A DNA stretch of 54,256 nucleotides, taken from positions 1-54,256 of the forward strand of contig NZ_SSXU01000024.1 in the NCBI RefSeq assembly GCF_009469605.1, read 5' to 3'. Every line of letters begins with the position of its first letter. Positions within the stretch are counted from its first letter, which is position 1. Positions 44,861 to 53,410 of this stretch are shown in pieces. The notes under the pieces are model-generated. The model worked only from the letters and a program-made list of their open reading frames with translations, had not been told where the DNA came from and made no database searches. The translations under genes were made by a program, and so were the position numbers. The stretch comes from Zoogloea sp. 1C4 (GTDB lineage Bacteria > Pseudomonadota > Gammaproteobacteria > Burkholderiales > Rhodocyclaceae).

Positions 44861-45505
44861 ATGACCGACAAGCCCAACCTCGCCGACCTGCGCAAGAGCT
44901 ACGAGCACGGCAGCCTGGACGAAGACCAGGTGGCCGCCGAACCCACCGCCCAGTTCAGCGCCTGGCTCGACGAAGCCCTCGCCCGCGGCCTGCCCGAACC
45001 CAACGCGATGACCCTCGCCACCGTCGGCCCCGACGGCCGGCCGTCCACCCGCGTGGTGCTCATCAAGGGCTGCGACGCCCGGGGCATCGTGTGGTTTTCC
45101 AACTACGCCAGCCGCAAGGGCCGCGAGCTGGAACACCAGCCCTTCGCAGCGCTGCAGTTTCACTGGGTCGAGCTGGAGCGCGTGGTGCGCATCGAGGGGC
45201 GCGTCGAGAAGGTGTCGGCCGAGGAATCCGACGCCTACTTCGCCAGCCGGCCGCTGACCCACCGCATCGGCGCCTGGGCCTCGCCCCAGAGCGAGACCAT
45301 CCCGGGCCGCGGCACCATCGTCGCCCGGGCGGCGGAGTACGGGCTCAAGTTCGGCCTCAACCCGCCCCGCCCGCCCCACTGGGGCGGCTACCGGCTGGTG
45401 CCGGATTACTGGGAGTTCTGGCAGGGCCGCGCCTCGCGCCTGCACGACCGCATCGCCTACCGGCTGCAGGACGGCGCGTGGCACAAGGCACGGCTGGCGC
45501 CCTGA
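44861..45505 (+). CDS. pdxH: Pyridoxamine 5'-phosphate oxidase
   Basis: A 214-residue FMN enzyme that oxidises pyridoxamine/pyridoxine 5'-phosphate to pyridoxal 5'-phosphate. Family features: [65 protein letters not shown] and the C-terminal [18 protein letters not shown]. The length matches E. coli PdxH. Starts 38 bp after the ATPase gene. A short GC hairpin (AGCCCGGCGGGCT, 45512-45524) lies between its stop and the convergent paiB-like gene. Confidence 0.96.
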   Translation: MTDKPNLADLRKSYEHGSLDEDQVAAEPTAQFSAWLDEALARGLPEPNAMTLATVGPDGRPSTRVVLIKGCDARGIVWFSNYASRKGRELEHQPFAALQFHWVELERVVRIEGRVEKVSAEESDAYFASRPLTHRIGAWASPQSETIPGRGTIVARAAEYGLKFGLNPPRPPHWGGYRLVPDYWEFWQGRASRLHDRIAYRLQDGAWHKARLAP

Positions 45506-45524
45506 GGGCCTGAGCCCGGCGGGC

Positions 45525-46160
45525 TTACAGGCGGCGCTTCACCGCGTCGGCCAGCGCCGCGTCGTGGTGCGGGTCGGCAGCATCCGCCAGGCCCGCCGCC
45601 ACACCGGCCCGGTCTTCGGCGGCGCGGTTCTGGCTCATCTTCCACTTGCCCTCGATCCGCGTGATCGGAATCTCGATGCCGACGATGGCCTTCATCTGGG
45701 CGGCGATGAAATCTGCCGGCGCATCATCCACCGCCCACGGTTCGGGGCGGCGATCTTCCTGCAGTCGGGTGAGATCGCCGATCTGGCGGCGCAGCCAGCC
45801 GGCATCCTCCACCACCGCCGGGCGGCCCCAGGCATGCACGGTGGCGTAGTTCCAGGTGGGCACCACCTTGCCGGTGGCCGCCTTGGTGGCGTACCACGAG
45901 GGCGTCACGTAACCCTCCTCACCCTGGAACACCACCAGGCATTCGTCCAGCCCAGCCAGCTCGCGCCAGTGGGGATTGGCCCGGGCCACGTGGGCGCGCA
46001 GCACGCCGTGCTCGCCTTCATCCGGGTAGATCAGAAAGGGCACCGGCGAGGCCATCAGCCCGCCCGGCCCGTGGGTGACGAGCAAGGCCAGCGGGTGCGC
46101 ACGCATCAGCGCGTGCAGGGCGTCGGGGTCGGATTCGCGGAAGGCGGGCGGGATGTACAT
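45525..46160 (-). CDS. PaiB-family FMN-binding regulator
   Basis: A 211-residue protein of the PaiB/FMN-binding negative transcriptional regulator family (split-barrel flavin fold). Features: MYIPPAFRESDPDALHALMR, PVPFLIYPDEGEHGVL, GPEGYVTPSWY-like VTPSWYATK and VPTWNYATVHAWG, IEIPITRIEGKWKMSQNRAA. In Bacillus PaiB was linked to protease and sporulation control; in proteobacteria the role is unclear and an enzymatic function is possible. Convergent with pdxH. Confidence 0.9.
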   Translation of the reverse strand: MYIPPAFRESDPDALHALMRAHPLALLVTHGPGGLMASPVPFLIYPDEGEHGVLRAHVARANPHWRELAGLDECLVVFQGEEGYVTPSWYATKAATGKVVPTWNYATVHAWGRPAVVEDAGWLRRQIGDLTRLQEDRRPEPWAVDDAPADFIAAQMKAIVGIEIPITRIEGKWKMSQNRAAEDRAGVAAGLADAADPHHDAALADAVKRRL

Positions 46161-46235
46161 GGCGGCAGCGGGGCGAGGGATCGGATGGGCGCCATCGTCC
46201 CATGTTGCCGCGGGGCCGGGAATCCCCCGGCGGGC

Positions 46236-46667
46236 TCAGTCGCCGGCGCCGTCCTTGGTGGCGCGGATCAGGCCGATGAGATTGTGGGGCTGGCCGCGGA
46301 CGACCTTCAGCAGCTCGGTGCGCGCCACCTGAAAATCGACGCCGTCGGCAAGCAGCTTGTCGAGGAGCTCGCCAAAGCGCTGGCGCCGCTTGAGCCCGTT
46401 CGCGGTCTGGTCGCGGCGATCGTAGAAGACTTCGAGCAGGGTCGACCCGCACACGCAGTTGCGGAAGACCTCGACGACGGCGCTACCGTCATCGTCGATG
46501 CTCGCCTTGAGCCCGGAATGATCGGCCCGCACCTGGCGGGTGGCGGCCAGAAACTCCTCGGCGTCGGCATACGCCTGACCACAGTTGCGGCACACCTTCG
46601 GAAACGTGGCCTCTTCGAGCGCCTGCAGGCTGCGGAACAGTTCTTCGTGGGAATAACGCAGGCTCAT
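46236..46667 (-). CDS. Hypothetical protein with two Cys pairs
   Basis: A 143-residue soluble protein. Cysteines form a likely zinc site: CRNCGQAY (~26-29) and CVCGSTL (~70-72). The rest is helical and charged (HEELFRSLQALEEATFPKVC, LDKLLADGVDFQVARTELLK). I do not recognise the family. ATG 46667 has GGGGGAC upstream. Possibly co-transcribed with the thiopurine methyltransferase, which ends 84 bp upstream on the same strand. Confidence 0.7.
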   Translation of the reverse strand: MSLRYSHEELFRSLQALEEATFPKVCRNCGQAYADAEEFLAATRQVRADHSGLKASIDDDGSAVVEVFRNCVCGSTLLEVFYDRRDQTANGLKRRQRFGELLDKLLADGVDFQVARTELLKVVRGQPHNLIGLIRATKDGAGD

Positions 46668-46751
46668 GCTCGGTCCCCCGTTCAAAGTCCGGTTTAACGG
46701 CAGCACGGGCAGCGGATTGAAGCCGGATCACGCACGGGCAACGATGGCCGG

Positions 46752-47423
46752 CTAGACCGGCTTCGGGGTGAGGAAATACACCTTCTGGACCACCCGGCCC
46801 AGCTCGCCCGGGGCGCCGTCGGGCAGGGCTTCGAGAAAGCACTGGGCGCTCTTCAGCTCCACATTGAAGAGCCGCCCGTAAAGCCCGGCGATCTCCGCCG
46901 AGATGGCGAGGAGCTCCTCGTCGGTCTCGTGGTCCTCGGCGTCCTCGGTGGTGAGCAGCAGGATCCGGCAGTCGGCGGGCACGATGGCGCGCAGGTGGGC
47001 GAGATAGGCGGCCCGCAGCTCCTCGGGCAGCGCGGTGAGGGAGGCCCGGTCGTAGATCGCCTTCACGTCCCCCAGATCGGCGGCAGTGAGCGCGAAGAAA
47101 TCGCCGCAGTGGATCGCCAGCCGGCCGTTGCTCCAGCGGGTGAAGGCGCCCAGCTTGTGGCGCACCGGCTGCAGGCGGCTTTCCTTGAAGAAGGCGCGGG
47201 CGGCGATGGGGCTCAGCTCCACCCCGATCACCTCGTGGCCCTGCTGGTGCAGCCACAGCAGATCGCGGCTCTTGCCGCACAGGGGCACGAAGACCTTGTC
47301 CGACGCCGCCAGCCCGAGCGCCGGCCAATAGCGGATCAGCAGCGGATTGACCGCCGCCTGATGGAAGCCGATCTCGTGATCCCGCCAGCACTGCTGCCAG
47401 CGCTCGTTGTCGCGGTTAGGCAT
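46752..47423 (-). CDS. tpm: Thiopurine S-methyltransferase
   Basis: A 223-residue SAM-dependent methyltransferase of the TPMT family, linked in bacteria to methylation and detoxification of selenium and tellurium oxyanions. Features: WQQCWRDHEIGFHQAAVNPL, FVPLCGKSRDLLWLHQQGHE (SAM loop), VIGVELSPIAARAFF and YDRASLTALPEELRAAYLAH. Start ATG 47423 with AAAGGAC upstream; longer in-frame extensions lack homology. Confidence 0.93.
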   Translation of the reverse strand: MPNRDNERWQQCWRDHEIGFHQAAVNPLLIRYWPALGLAASDKVFVPLCGKSRDLLWLHQQGHEVIGVELSPIAARAFFKESRLQPVRHKLGAFTRWSNGRLAIHCGDFFALTAADLGDVKAIYDRASLTALPEELRAAYLAHLRAIVPADCRILLLTTEDAEDHETDEELLAISAEIAGLYGRLFNVELKSAQCFLEALPDGAPGELGRVVQKVYFLTPKPV

Positions 47424-47601
47424 GACGCGTCCGTCCTTTCGGGGAGGATTGAATGGACGGCGCGGTGCGTCCATGAGGTTCCCCGCTGCCTGACCGGCGG
47501 AGCGACTCCTGGCACCGGCGCCCGCCTTCCGGGCGCCGATCGGTGGTTGATGCCCCGCGGGGCGAGGCGGCTTGAACGGATGCCCGGGCGCCATTTGGTG
47601 C

Positions 47602-47620
47602 ACTGCATCGACGATGCAGT
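47602..47620. promoter_or_regulatory. 19-bp perfect palindrome
   Basis: ACTGCATCGACGATGCAGT, nine-base arms around a single central A. Likely an operator for a dimeric regulator of tpm or the divergent gene. Not found elsewhere in the window by eye. Confidence 0.5.
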
Positions 47621-47685
47621 ATGGCGCGGGCCGGGCAAAAGGGAAACGAAATTCTCCCTCCGCACAGGCCGCGATCCGGCACTGC

Positions 47686-47703
47686 CGCCGGCAATTGCCG
47701 GCG
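47686..47703. promoter_or_regulatory. 18-bp perfect palindrome
   Basis: CGCCGGCAATTGCCGGCG, self-complementary over its whole length, 54 bp upstream of the 47758 start. It could be an operator or a cruciform-prone sequence. Confidence 0.4.
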
Positions 47704-47757
47704 TCATGGTCCGGTGCTCTAATGCGGCCTCTATCTCCACCCGGAAAGCCCCGCCCC

Positions 47758-48672
47758 ATGACCCGAAAGCGCCGCACCCTGTTCGCCCTGTGGATGCTCG
47801 CGGGGATGAGCCTCCTCGCGCCCGGCCTGGCGTCCGCCGCCGAAACCGGCTTCACGCTGCCCTTCTACACCTTCAACGGGCACATCCTGATCGACGGGGC
47901 GGTGGATGGGCGGCGGGGCAAGTTCATGTTCGATACGGGCACCGAGTTCCCGTTCTTCCTGAACAACCACTACCTGCCGCTGGCGAAGGACAGCCGGATC
48001 GGCGAGGGTCACGCGGCATCCGGGCAGCCGATGGTGCTGTACCGGCAGCGCGCGCCGATCGCCATCGAGATCGGCCGCGACGTGCGCCTCGACGCGGTGC
48101 CCGGCCTCATCCACACCGACTGGCAGTTTCTCGAAGCCGCCTACACCCCGGCCTTCCTGGGCAGCATCGGCCACGGCTTCAACCGCGATTACGTGTTCGT
48201 GATCGACTACGACGCCCAGACCATTGCCTTCCACCCCTACGGCCAGGATGCCACGGCCCTCTCCCGGGTGATCGACCCGGCGCGGGTGGTCGCCACCCTG
48301 CCCTTCACCCCCACCGGGGTGGATGGAAAGATGCCCGAGGTGGATATCCGGATCGGCGAGGAGACGATCACCGCCTTCTTCGACACCGGCAACCTCGGCA
48401 CCCTGGAGCTCACCGCGGCCATGCAGGCCCGGCTGGAGAGCCAGGGCCGGCTGCACATCAGCGCCAGCCCCTACACCTATGGCGCCTACGAGGCCCGCCG
48501 GGTGGCCAGCCTCAACGGCCTCAGCCACCACGGGCAGGCGCTCCACGACGTGGGGGCGCTCAGCTTCACCAGCGGCCCCCACAACCGGGTGGGGCTGGGC
48601 TATCAGTTTCTCCGCCAGTACGTGACGGTGTGGGACTACCGGGCGCGCACGCTCACGCTGCTCGCCCGGTAA
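47758..48672 (+). CDS. Secreted aspartyl-protease-like protein with two DTG motifs
   Basis: A 304-residue protein with a signal peptide (LFALWMLAGMSLLAPGLASA) and two retropepsin-like halves, each with a catalytic DTG: Asp59 (GKFMFDTGTEFPFF) and Asp209 (TAFFDTGNLGTLEL). The halves are linked by LGSIGHGFNRDYVFVIDYDA, and the second ends with VGLGYQFLRQYVTVWDYRAR. Family: bacterial Asp_protease_2-type proteins, function mostly unknown. If both halves fold together, the single chain would form a pepsin-like bilobal active site. ATG 47758 is followed by a basic n-region (TRKRR). Confidence 0.8.
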   Translation: MTRKRRTLFALWMLAGMSLLAPGLASAAETGFTLPFYTFNGHILIDGAVDGRRGKFMFDTGTEFPFFLNNHYLPLAKDSRIGEGHAASGQPMVLYRQRAPIAIEIGRDVRLDAVPGLIHTDWQFLEAAYTPAFLGSIGHGFNRDYVFVIDYDAQTIAFHPYGQDATALSRVIDPARVVATLPFTPTGVDGKMPEVDIRIGEETITAFFDTGNLGTLELTAAMQARLESQGRLHISASPYTYGAYEARRVASLNGLSHHGQALHDVGALSFTSGPHNRVGLGYQFLRQYVTVWDYRARTLTLLAR

Positions 48673-48684
48673 GGGGCGCCCCGA

Positions 48685-50763
48685 TCACCAGATGCTCACC
48701 CGCGCTTCCGGCGGCAGGTACAGCGCGTTGCCGGGCTTCACGTTGAAGGTGTCGTACCACGGCCCGAAGTTGCGCAGCACGCCATTGACCCGGAACTCGC
48801 CCGGGCTGTGGGCATCGGTGAGGGTGATGCGGCGCAGGAAGCCTTCGGTGTACTGCGAGCGCCACAGCTGGGCGTAACCCAGGAAGAAACGCTGCTCGCC
48901 GGTATAGCCGTCGATCACCGGCGCCTTGCCGGCGTATTCGGTGGCCACCAGCTTCTGGTAGGCGGTCCAGGCGATGGTGAGGCCGCCCAGGTCGCCGATG
49001 TTCTCGCCGAGAGTGAGCTTGCCGCTCACGTTGAGGCCGGGCAGCGGCGAATAGCGGTCGTACTGGGCCACCAGCTGCCGGGCACGCTGCTCGAAGCCGG
49101 CGCGGGCTTTCTCGGTCCACCAGTTGCGCATCACGCCCTTGCCGTCGAAGCGGTTGCCCTGGTCGTCGAAGCCGTGGCCCATCTCGTGGCCGATCACCAT
49201 GCCGATGGCGCCGTAGTTGATCGCCGGGTCGGCCTTCGGATCAAAGAACGGCGCCTGCAGGATGCCCGCCGGAAAGGCGATGGCGTTGGCGTTGGGGTTG
49301 TAGTCGGCGTTGATGACCTGGGGCGTGATGTACTCGGGCCATTCCCACTTGCGCACCGGGCCGGCGAGCCTGGCGCGGGCGTCCTGACGGGCCCAGGCCT
49401 CGTAGCGCATCACGTTGCCCAGCAGGTCGTCGCGGGCCACCTTCACGCTGCTCATGTCGTGCCATTGGTCCGGGTAGCCGATCTTGAAGGTGATGGCGTC
49501 GAGCTTGGCGATGGCGGCCTTGCGGGTGGGGGCGTCCATCCAGGCGGTCTGGGCCAGGCGCTCCCGGAAGGCGGCGCGCAGGAAGCCCACCAGCTTTTCC
49601 ATGGCGGCCTTGTATTCGGGCGGGAAGTAGCGTGCGGCGTAAAGCTGGCCCACCTGCTCGGCCATCGGCGGCGTGCCGAGGAAATCCAGCGCCTGCTTGT
49701 CGAGGGGCCGGGGCTCGGCGATGCCGCCGAGGCGGCGCTGGTGGAAGTCGAAGCTGGCATCCACCCACGCCTGGGAGAGCAGCGGGGCCCGGTTGTCCAG
49801 GTAGTGGAAGGCGAGGTAGGCCCGCAGGGTGTCGACGGGCGTCTTGCTGAAGAGCTCGGCCGCGCCCTTCACCGCGGTGTCGTTCATCAGATTGACGCGC
49901 TTCACGCCGTCGAAGCCCCGCTCGGCCAGCAGGCCTTGCCAGTCGATGCCGGGGGCGTAGCGGGCAAGGGCCTTCACCGACACGGGGTGGTAGGTCCGGA
50001 TCGGGTCGCGCTGGGCTTCCGGCGTCCACTGGGTGGCGGCCAGCGCTGTCTCGAAGGCGACGATCGCTTCGGCGCGGGCCTTGCCGTCGCCGACACCGGC
50101 GCGCTGGAACACGCCCTCGATGTAGTCGCGGTAGGCGCTGCGCAGGCCGATGTAGGGTTCTTCGTTGGTGAGGTAGTAATCCCGCCCCGGCATCCCCAGG
50201 CCGCCCTGGGAGATCTGCAGCAGGTAGCGGGAGGGGGCCACCGCGTCGCGGTCCACCACGAAGTCGACCACCGGCCGCTGGCCCAGCTTGCCCATGTAGC
50301 GGGACAGGGCGCGCCGGTCATCGAGGGCCAGGATCTCGTCCAGCCCGGCCTGGAGCGGGCGGCTGCCCAGGGCGTTGCGGCGCGCGACGTCCAGGTAGCT
50401 GGCCTGCAGGTCGGCCACCTGCTGGGCCAGCGTGCCGGGGGCCGGGCGCTGGGCCTGGAGCTCGTCGATCAAGACCTGCAGCTGCTGCTCGGTGCTGACG
50501 GCCAGGGCCACGAAGGCGCCGTTCATGGGCAGGCCGGCGGGGATCTGGGCGGTATCGAGCCAGCCCTTGTTCACGTGGCGGTAGAAGTCGTCGCCCGGCG
50601 CGATCTCCGGGGCGATGTAGCGGGTCTCGACGCCCCACTGCCCGAAGGTCGGCCCCTTGGCGGTGGTGTCCGCGTGGGCGACGGCGCCCATCAGCATCAA
50701 CGCCGGCACGGCCAGCAGGATGCGTTTGACTGAAGAGATACAACCCGATTGAACCCTGCTCAT
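48685..50763 (-). CDS. M13-family metallopeptidase (PepO/neprilysin-like)
   Basis: A 692-residue secreted zinc endopeptidase. Signal peptide RILLAVPALMLMGAVAHA; N-terminal M13 domain (APGDDFYRHVNKGWLD); catalytic HEMGH at 526-530 in VIGHEMGHGFDDQGNRFDG; third zinc ligand in LGENIGDLGGLTIAW; substrate-binding NADYNPNANAIAFPAGILQ and the C-terminal ALYLPPEARVSIW. Periplasmic or extracellular peptide degradation. ATG 50763 with AAGGAA upstream. Confidence 0.95.
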   Translation of the reverse strand: MSRVQSGCISSVKRILLAVPALMLMGAVAHADTTAKGPTFGQWGVETRYIAPEIAPGDDFYRHVNKGWLDTAQIPAGLPMNGAFVALAVSTEQQLQVLIDELQAQRPAPGTLAQQVADLQASYLDVARRNALGSRPLQAGLDEILALDDRRALSRYMGKLGQRPVVDFVVDRDAVAPSRYLLQISQGGLGMPGRDYYLTNEEPYIGLRSAYRDYIEGVFQRAGVGDGKARAEAIVAFETALAATQWTPEAQRDPIRTYHPVSVKALARYAPGIDWQGLLAERGFDGVKRVNLMNDTAVKGAAELFSKTPVDTLRAYLAFHYLDNRAPLLSQAWVDASFDFHQRRLGGIAEPRPLDKQALDFLGTPPMAEQVGQLYAARYFPPEYKAAMEKLVGFLRAAFRERLAQTAWMDAPTRKAAIAKLDAITFKIGYPDQWHDMSSVKVARDDLLGNVMRYEAWARQDARARLAGPVRKWEWPEYITPQVINADYNPNANAIAFPAGILQAPFFDPKADPAINYGAIGMVIGHEMGHGFDDQGNRFDGKGVMRNWWTEKARAGFEQRARQLVAQYDRYSPLPGLNVSGKLTLGENIGDLGGLTIAWTAYQKLVATEYAGKAPVIDGYTGEQRFFLGYAQLWRSQYTEGFLRRITLTDAHSPGEFRVNGVLRNFGPWYDTFNVKPGNALYLPPEARVSIW

Positions 50764-50887
50764 GACGATTCCTTGATTCCGGTTGGTGGGGGAGCCCTTC
50801 CGCAGGCACCTCACAAGGCCGGGCGGCAGCCCACACATTTTAAGGTTTCGCCATGACGTGCGCACAACCTCATGCACATGTCTCCAC

Positions 50888-51829
50888 TCAGGCGGGTTTT
50901 CCATCAAACCCCACGGCCGGCCGCGGGCTGGCGCGCCGGGTCATCATCAGCACGCCGCCCAGCACCAGCGCGGCCCCCGCCATCTGCTGCAGCGAGATGG
51001 ACTCGTCCAGCAGCAGCCAGCCGAAGAAGATGGTGAGCACCGGCCCGAGGGTGCCGATCAGCACCGCCCGCGCGGCACCGATGCGGCGGATCGCCACCGA
51101 TTGCCAGAACACCGGCAGCACCGTCGAGAAGAGCGCCATCCCGGCGCCGTACAGATACACCGGCAGCGGCTGGACCAGCGCGGTGAGCGGCTGGCTCGCC
51201 ACGAAGTGGAGCTGGGTGGCCACGGTGGACACCGCAATCCCCAGCGCCGCAAAGCGGATCGCCCCGAGCCGGCGCACCGCCACCTCGGTGCCGGCGCTGT
51301 ACAGCGCGTAGGTGAGCGCCGAGCCGAACACGAAGGCCGCGCCCAGCCACACCGCGCGGGTGTCGCCGGCGATCTTCAGGTCGTGGGCGAAGGCCAGCCC
51401 GATGCCGGCGTAAGAGAGCACCAGCGCCGCCACCTGCCGCCGCTCCAGCCGCTTGCCCATGAAGAGCACGCCGATCAGCACGGTGAGGGTGGGATAGACG
51501 AACAGGATCAGCCGCTCCAGCGCCGCCGAGATGTACTGCAGCCCGACGAAATCCAGGATGCTGCTGCCGTAATAGCCGAGCAGCCCCAGCATCACCAGGA
51601 TGCCCCAGTCCGAGCGGGCCAGCGGCGGCGCGTCGCGCCCGATCCACAGGCCCACGCCCAGCACGATGGGCAGCGAGAAGCTCATCCGCAGGGTGAGCAG
51701 GGTGATCGCCTCCACCGGCGCGGCGGCGTAGGCCAGCTTGACGAAGATCGCCTTGAACGAGAACCCGAAGGCGGCCAGCACCGCGAGGGCAACGCCCATC
51801 CGTTCGGTGGACCAATGTTTCCAGGGCAT
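50888..51829 (-). CDS. EamA/DMT-family transporter
   Basis: A 313-residue inner-membrane transporter with about ten helices in two EamA repeats (GVALAVLAAFGFSFKAIFVK ... VFGSALTYALYSAGTEVAVR). Likely exports a metabolite. ATG 51829 has AGGAG 9 nt upstream. Divergent from the LysR regulator, 105 bp between starts, so it is the probable target of that regulator. Confidence 0.9.
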   Translation of the reverse strand: MPWKHWSTERMGVALAVLAAFGFSFKAIFVKLAYAAAPVEAITLLTLRMSFSLPIVLGVGLWIGRDAPPLARSDWGILVMLGLLGYYGSSILDFVGLQYISAALERLILFVYPTLTVLIGVLFMGKRLERRQVAALVLSYAGIGLAFAHDLKIAGDTRAVWLGAAFVFGSALTYALYSAGTEVAVRRLGAIRFAALGIAVSTVATQLHFVASQPLTALVQPLPVYLYGAGMALFSTVLPVFWQSVAIRRIGAARAVLIGTLGPVLTIFFGWLLLDESISLQQMAGAALVLGGVLMMTRRASPRPAVGFDGKPA

Positions 51830-51858
51830 TTGGGGCGCTCCTGCCAGTGTTGTGATAA

Positions 51859-51920
51859 AACGAATGATGAAGGCCAGCCCCACCCCTGAAAATTGGCTTT
51901 TTCCCAAGCCAGCATTCGTT
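51859..51920. promoter_or_regulatory. Inverted repeat pair in the EamA/LysR divergent region
   Basis: AACGAATG (51859-51866) and its exact complement CATTCGTT (51913-51920), arms 46 bp apart, near opposite ends of the 105-bp region. Such spacing could let a LysR tetramer bridge both promoters. Confidence 0.35.
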
Positions 51921-51934
51921 ACTCACCAACACTG

Positions 51935-52828
51935 ATGCACTACGACCTCACCGACCTGCGCCTCTTCGTGGCCATCGCCGAGCTGCGCAACCTCACTCGC
52001 GGCGCCGAGCGGGTGCATCTCGCCCCGTCGTCGGCCAGCCATCGCATCCGCCTGCTGGAAGAATCCATCGGCACCCCGCTGCTGATCCGCGAGGCCCGCG
52101 GGGTCAAGCTCACCCGCGCCGGCGAGGCCCTGCTGCGCCACGCCCGCCAGGTGTTTGCCCAGTTGGAGCAGATGCACGCCGACCTCTCGCCCTTCGCCAA
52201 GGGCGTGAAGGGCCACGTCAATCTGTGGGCCAACACCCACGCCACCCACACCTTCCTGCCCGAGAGCCTGTCGGCCTTTCTACGCAGCCACCCGCAGGTG
52301 AGCATCACGCTGGAAGAACACACCAGCCCCGAGATCGTGATGGCGGTGGCGCGGGGCGAGGTGGAAGTGGGCGTGGTGGCCGATTCGGTCGAGGGCGCCG
52401 AGGTGGTCTGCATCCCCTACCGGGCCGACCGGCTGGTGCTGATCGCCCCGGTGGATCACCCCATCGCCGCGCAGCCCAGCATGGCCTTCGTGGAAGTGCT
52501 CGACCACCCCTTCGTGATGCTCCACGCCGGCTCGGCGATCCACACCTTCACCATGAACGCCGCCGCCGCGCTGGGCAGGCATCTGGAAGTGCGCATCCAG
52601 GTACGCAGCTTCGAGGCCGTTTGCCGGATGGTGGGCGCCGGCGTCGGCCTCGGCATGGTGCCCCGCAGCGCGATCCCCGATGGCCCGGGCCGCGCCGCGC
52701 TGGCCATCCTCGAGCTGGAGGAGCCCTGGGCCCAGCGCGATCTCAAGGTATGCGTGAAGAAGCGCGAGCAGCTCTCGGGCTTTGCGGCGGCGCTGGTGGA
52801 CAGCCTCACCGGCAGCGCGCCGGAATAA
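51935..52828 (+). CDS. LysR-family transcriptional regulator
   Basis: A 297-residue LysR regulator: N-terminal winged HTH (DLRLFVAIAELRNLTRGAER, SASHRIRLLEESIGTPLL) and a two-subdomain effector-binding region (GHVNLWANTHATHTFLPESL ... VGAGVGLGMVPRSAI). Divergent from the EamA transporter, the usual arrangement for regulation of the neighbour. ATG 51935. Confidence 0.93.
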   Translation: MHYDLTDLRLFVAIAELRNLTRGAERVHLAPSSASHRIRLLEESIGTPLLIREARGVKLTRAGEALLRHARQVFAQLEQMHADLSPFAKGVKGHVNLWANTHATHTFLPESLSAFLRSHPQVSITLEEHTSPEIVMAVARGEVEVGVVADSVEGAEVVCIPYRADRLVLIAPVDHPIAAQPSMAFVEVLDHPFVMLHAGSAIHTFTMNAAAALGRHLEVRIQVRSFEAVCRMVGAGVGLGMVPRSAIPDGPGRAALAILELEEPWAQRDLKVCVKKREQLSGFAAALVDSLTGSAPE

Positions 52829-52908
52829 GCCATACGCAAGCCAGCGGCGAGCCACCCGACATCGCTGGTGTATGCTGATGCCGTTTCCACACACAGCATC
52901 CGGATGCC

Positions 52909-53340
52909 ATGGGTCGGCTTGTTCAGCTCATCTACGTCAGCAGCGCCTCGCACCTTCTGGACGAACAGGCGCTGCGCGCCATCCTCGAATCCTCCGTCCG
53001 CCACAACACGCCCCAGGCCGTCACCGGGATGCTGCTGTATGCCAACGGCGCGTTCATGCAGGTGCTCGAAGGCGACGAAGCCGCCGTCGCCGAAACCATG
53101 TCGCGCATCCGCGCCGACCCCCGCCACCACAACATCTACGAGCTGTGCGCCAGCCCGGTGGCCGCCCGCGAGTTTGGCACCTGGAGCATGGGCTTCCGCG
53201 CCCTCACCCCCGCCGACGCCGCCACCTGGCCGGGCTACGCCCAGTTCTTCGAACGCGGCTTTACCGCCAGCGCCCTCACCGGCGCACCCGGGCTGGCGGT
53301 GGAAATGCTGAAGACCTTCGGGGACAAGAACGGGAAATAG
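52909..53340 (+). CDS. BLUF-domain blue-light receptor (copy 2)
   Basis: A 143-residue stand-alone BLUF protein. Key residues Tyr9 (LIYVSSA), Asn33 (VRHNTPQ), Gln51 (AFMQVLEGDE) and Trp-x-Met (TWSMGF) match copy 1 at 6876 at identical positions, although the two are otherwise well diverged. No output domain. A bulged hairpin (53341-53376) follows the stop without a U-tract. The 21-bp repeat array begins about 70 bp downstream. Confidence 0.92.
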   Translation: MGRLVQLIYVSSASHLLDEQALRAILESSVRHNTPQAVTGMLLYANGAFMQVLEGDEAAVAETMSRIRADPRHHNIYELCASPVAAREFGTWSMGFRALTPADAATWPGYAQFFERGFTASALTGAPGLAVEMLKTFGDKNGK

Positions 53341-53410
53341 CGGAAGGACTCGCCCTTTCTGGCAGCGCGAGTTCCGTTCGAGCGGCAACAAACCCGCGGC
53401 GGCTCCAGCA

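Larger units (their letters stand above)
47424..47757. other. 334-bp divergent intergenic region with palindromes
   Basis: No gene is supported here. It separates the divergent tpm and tandem-DTG genes. Visible structures are an 8-bp GC-rich hairpin (GGCGCCCG/CGGGCGCC, 47517-47537, no U-tract) and two long palindromes listed separately. A short AT-richer patch (GGGAAACGAAATTCTCCC, 47641-47658) is also a near-dyad. Confidence 0.6.
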
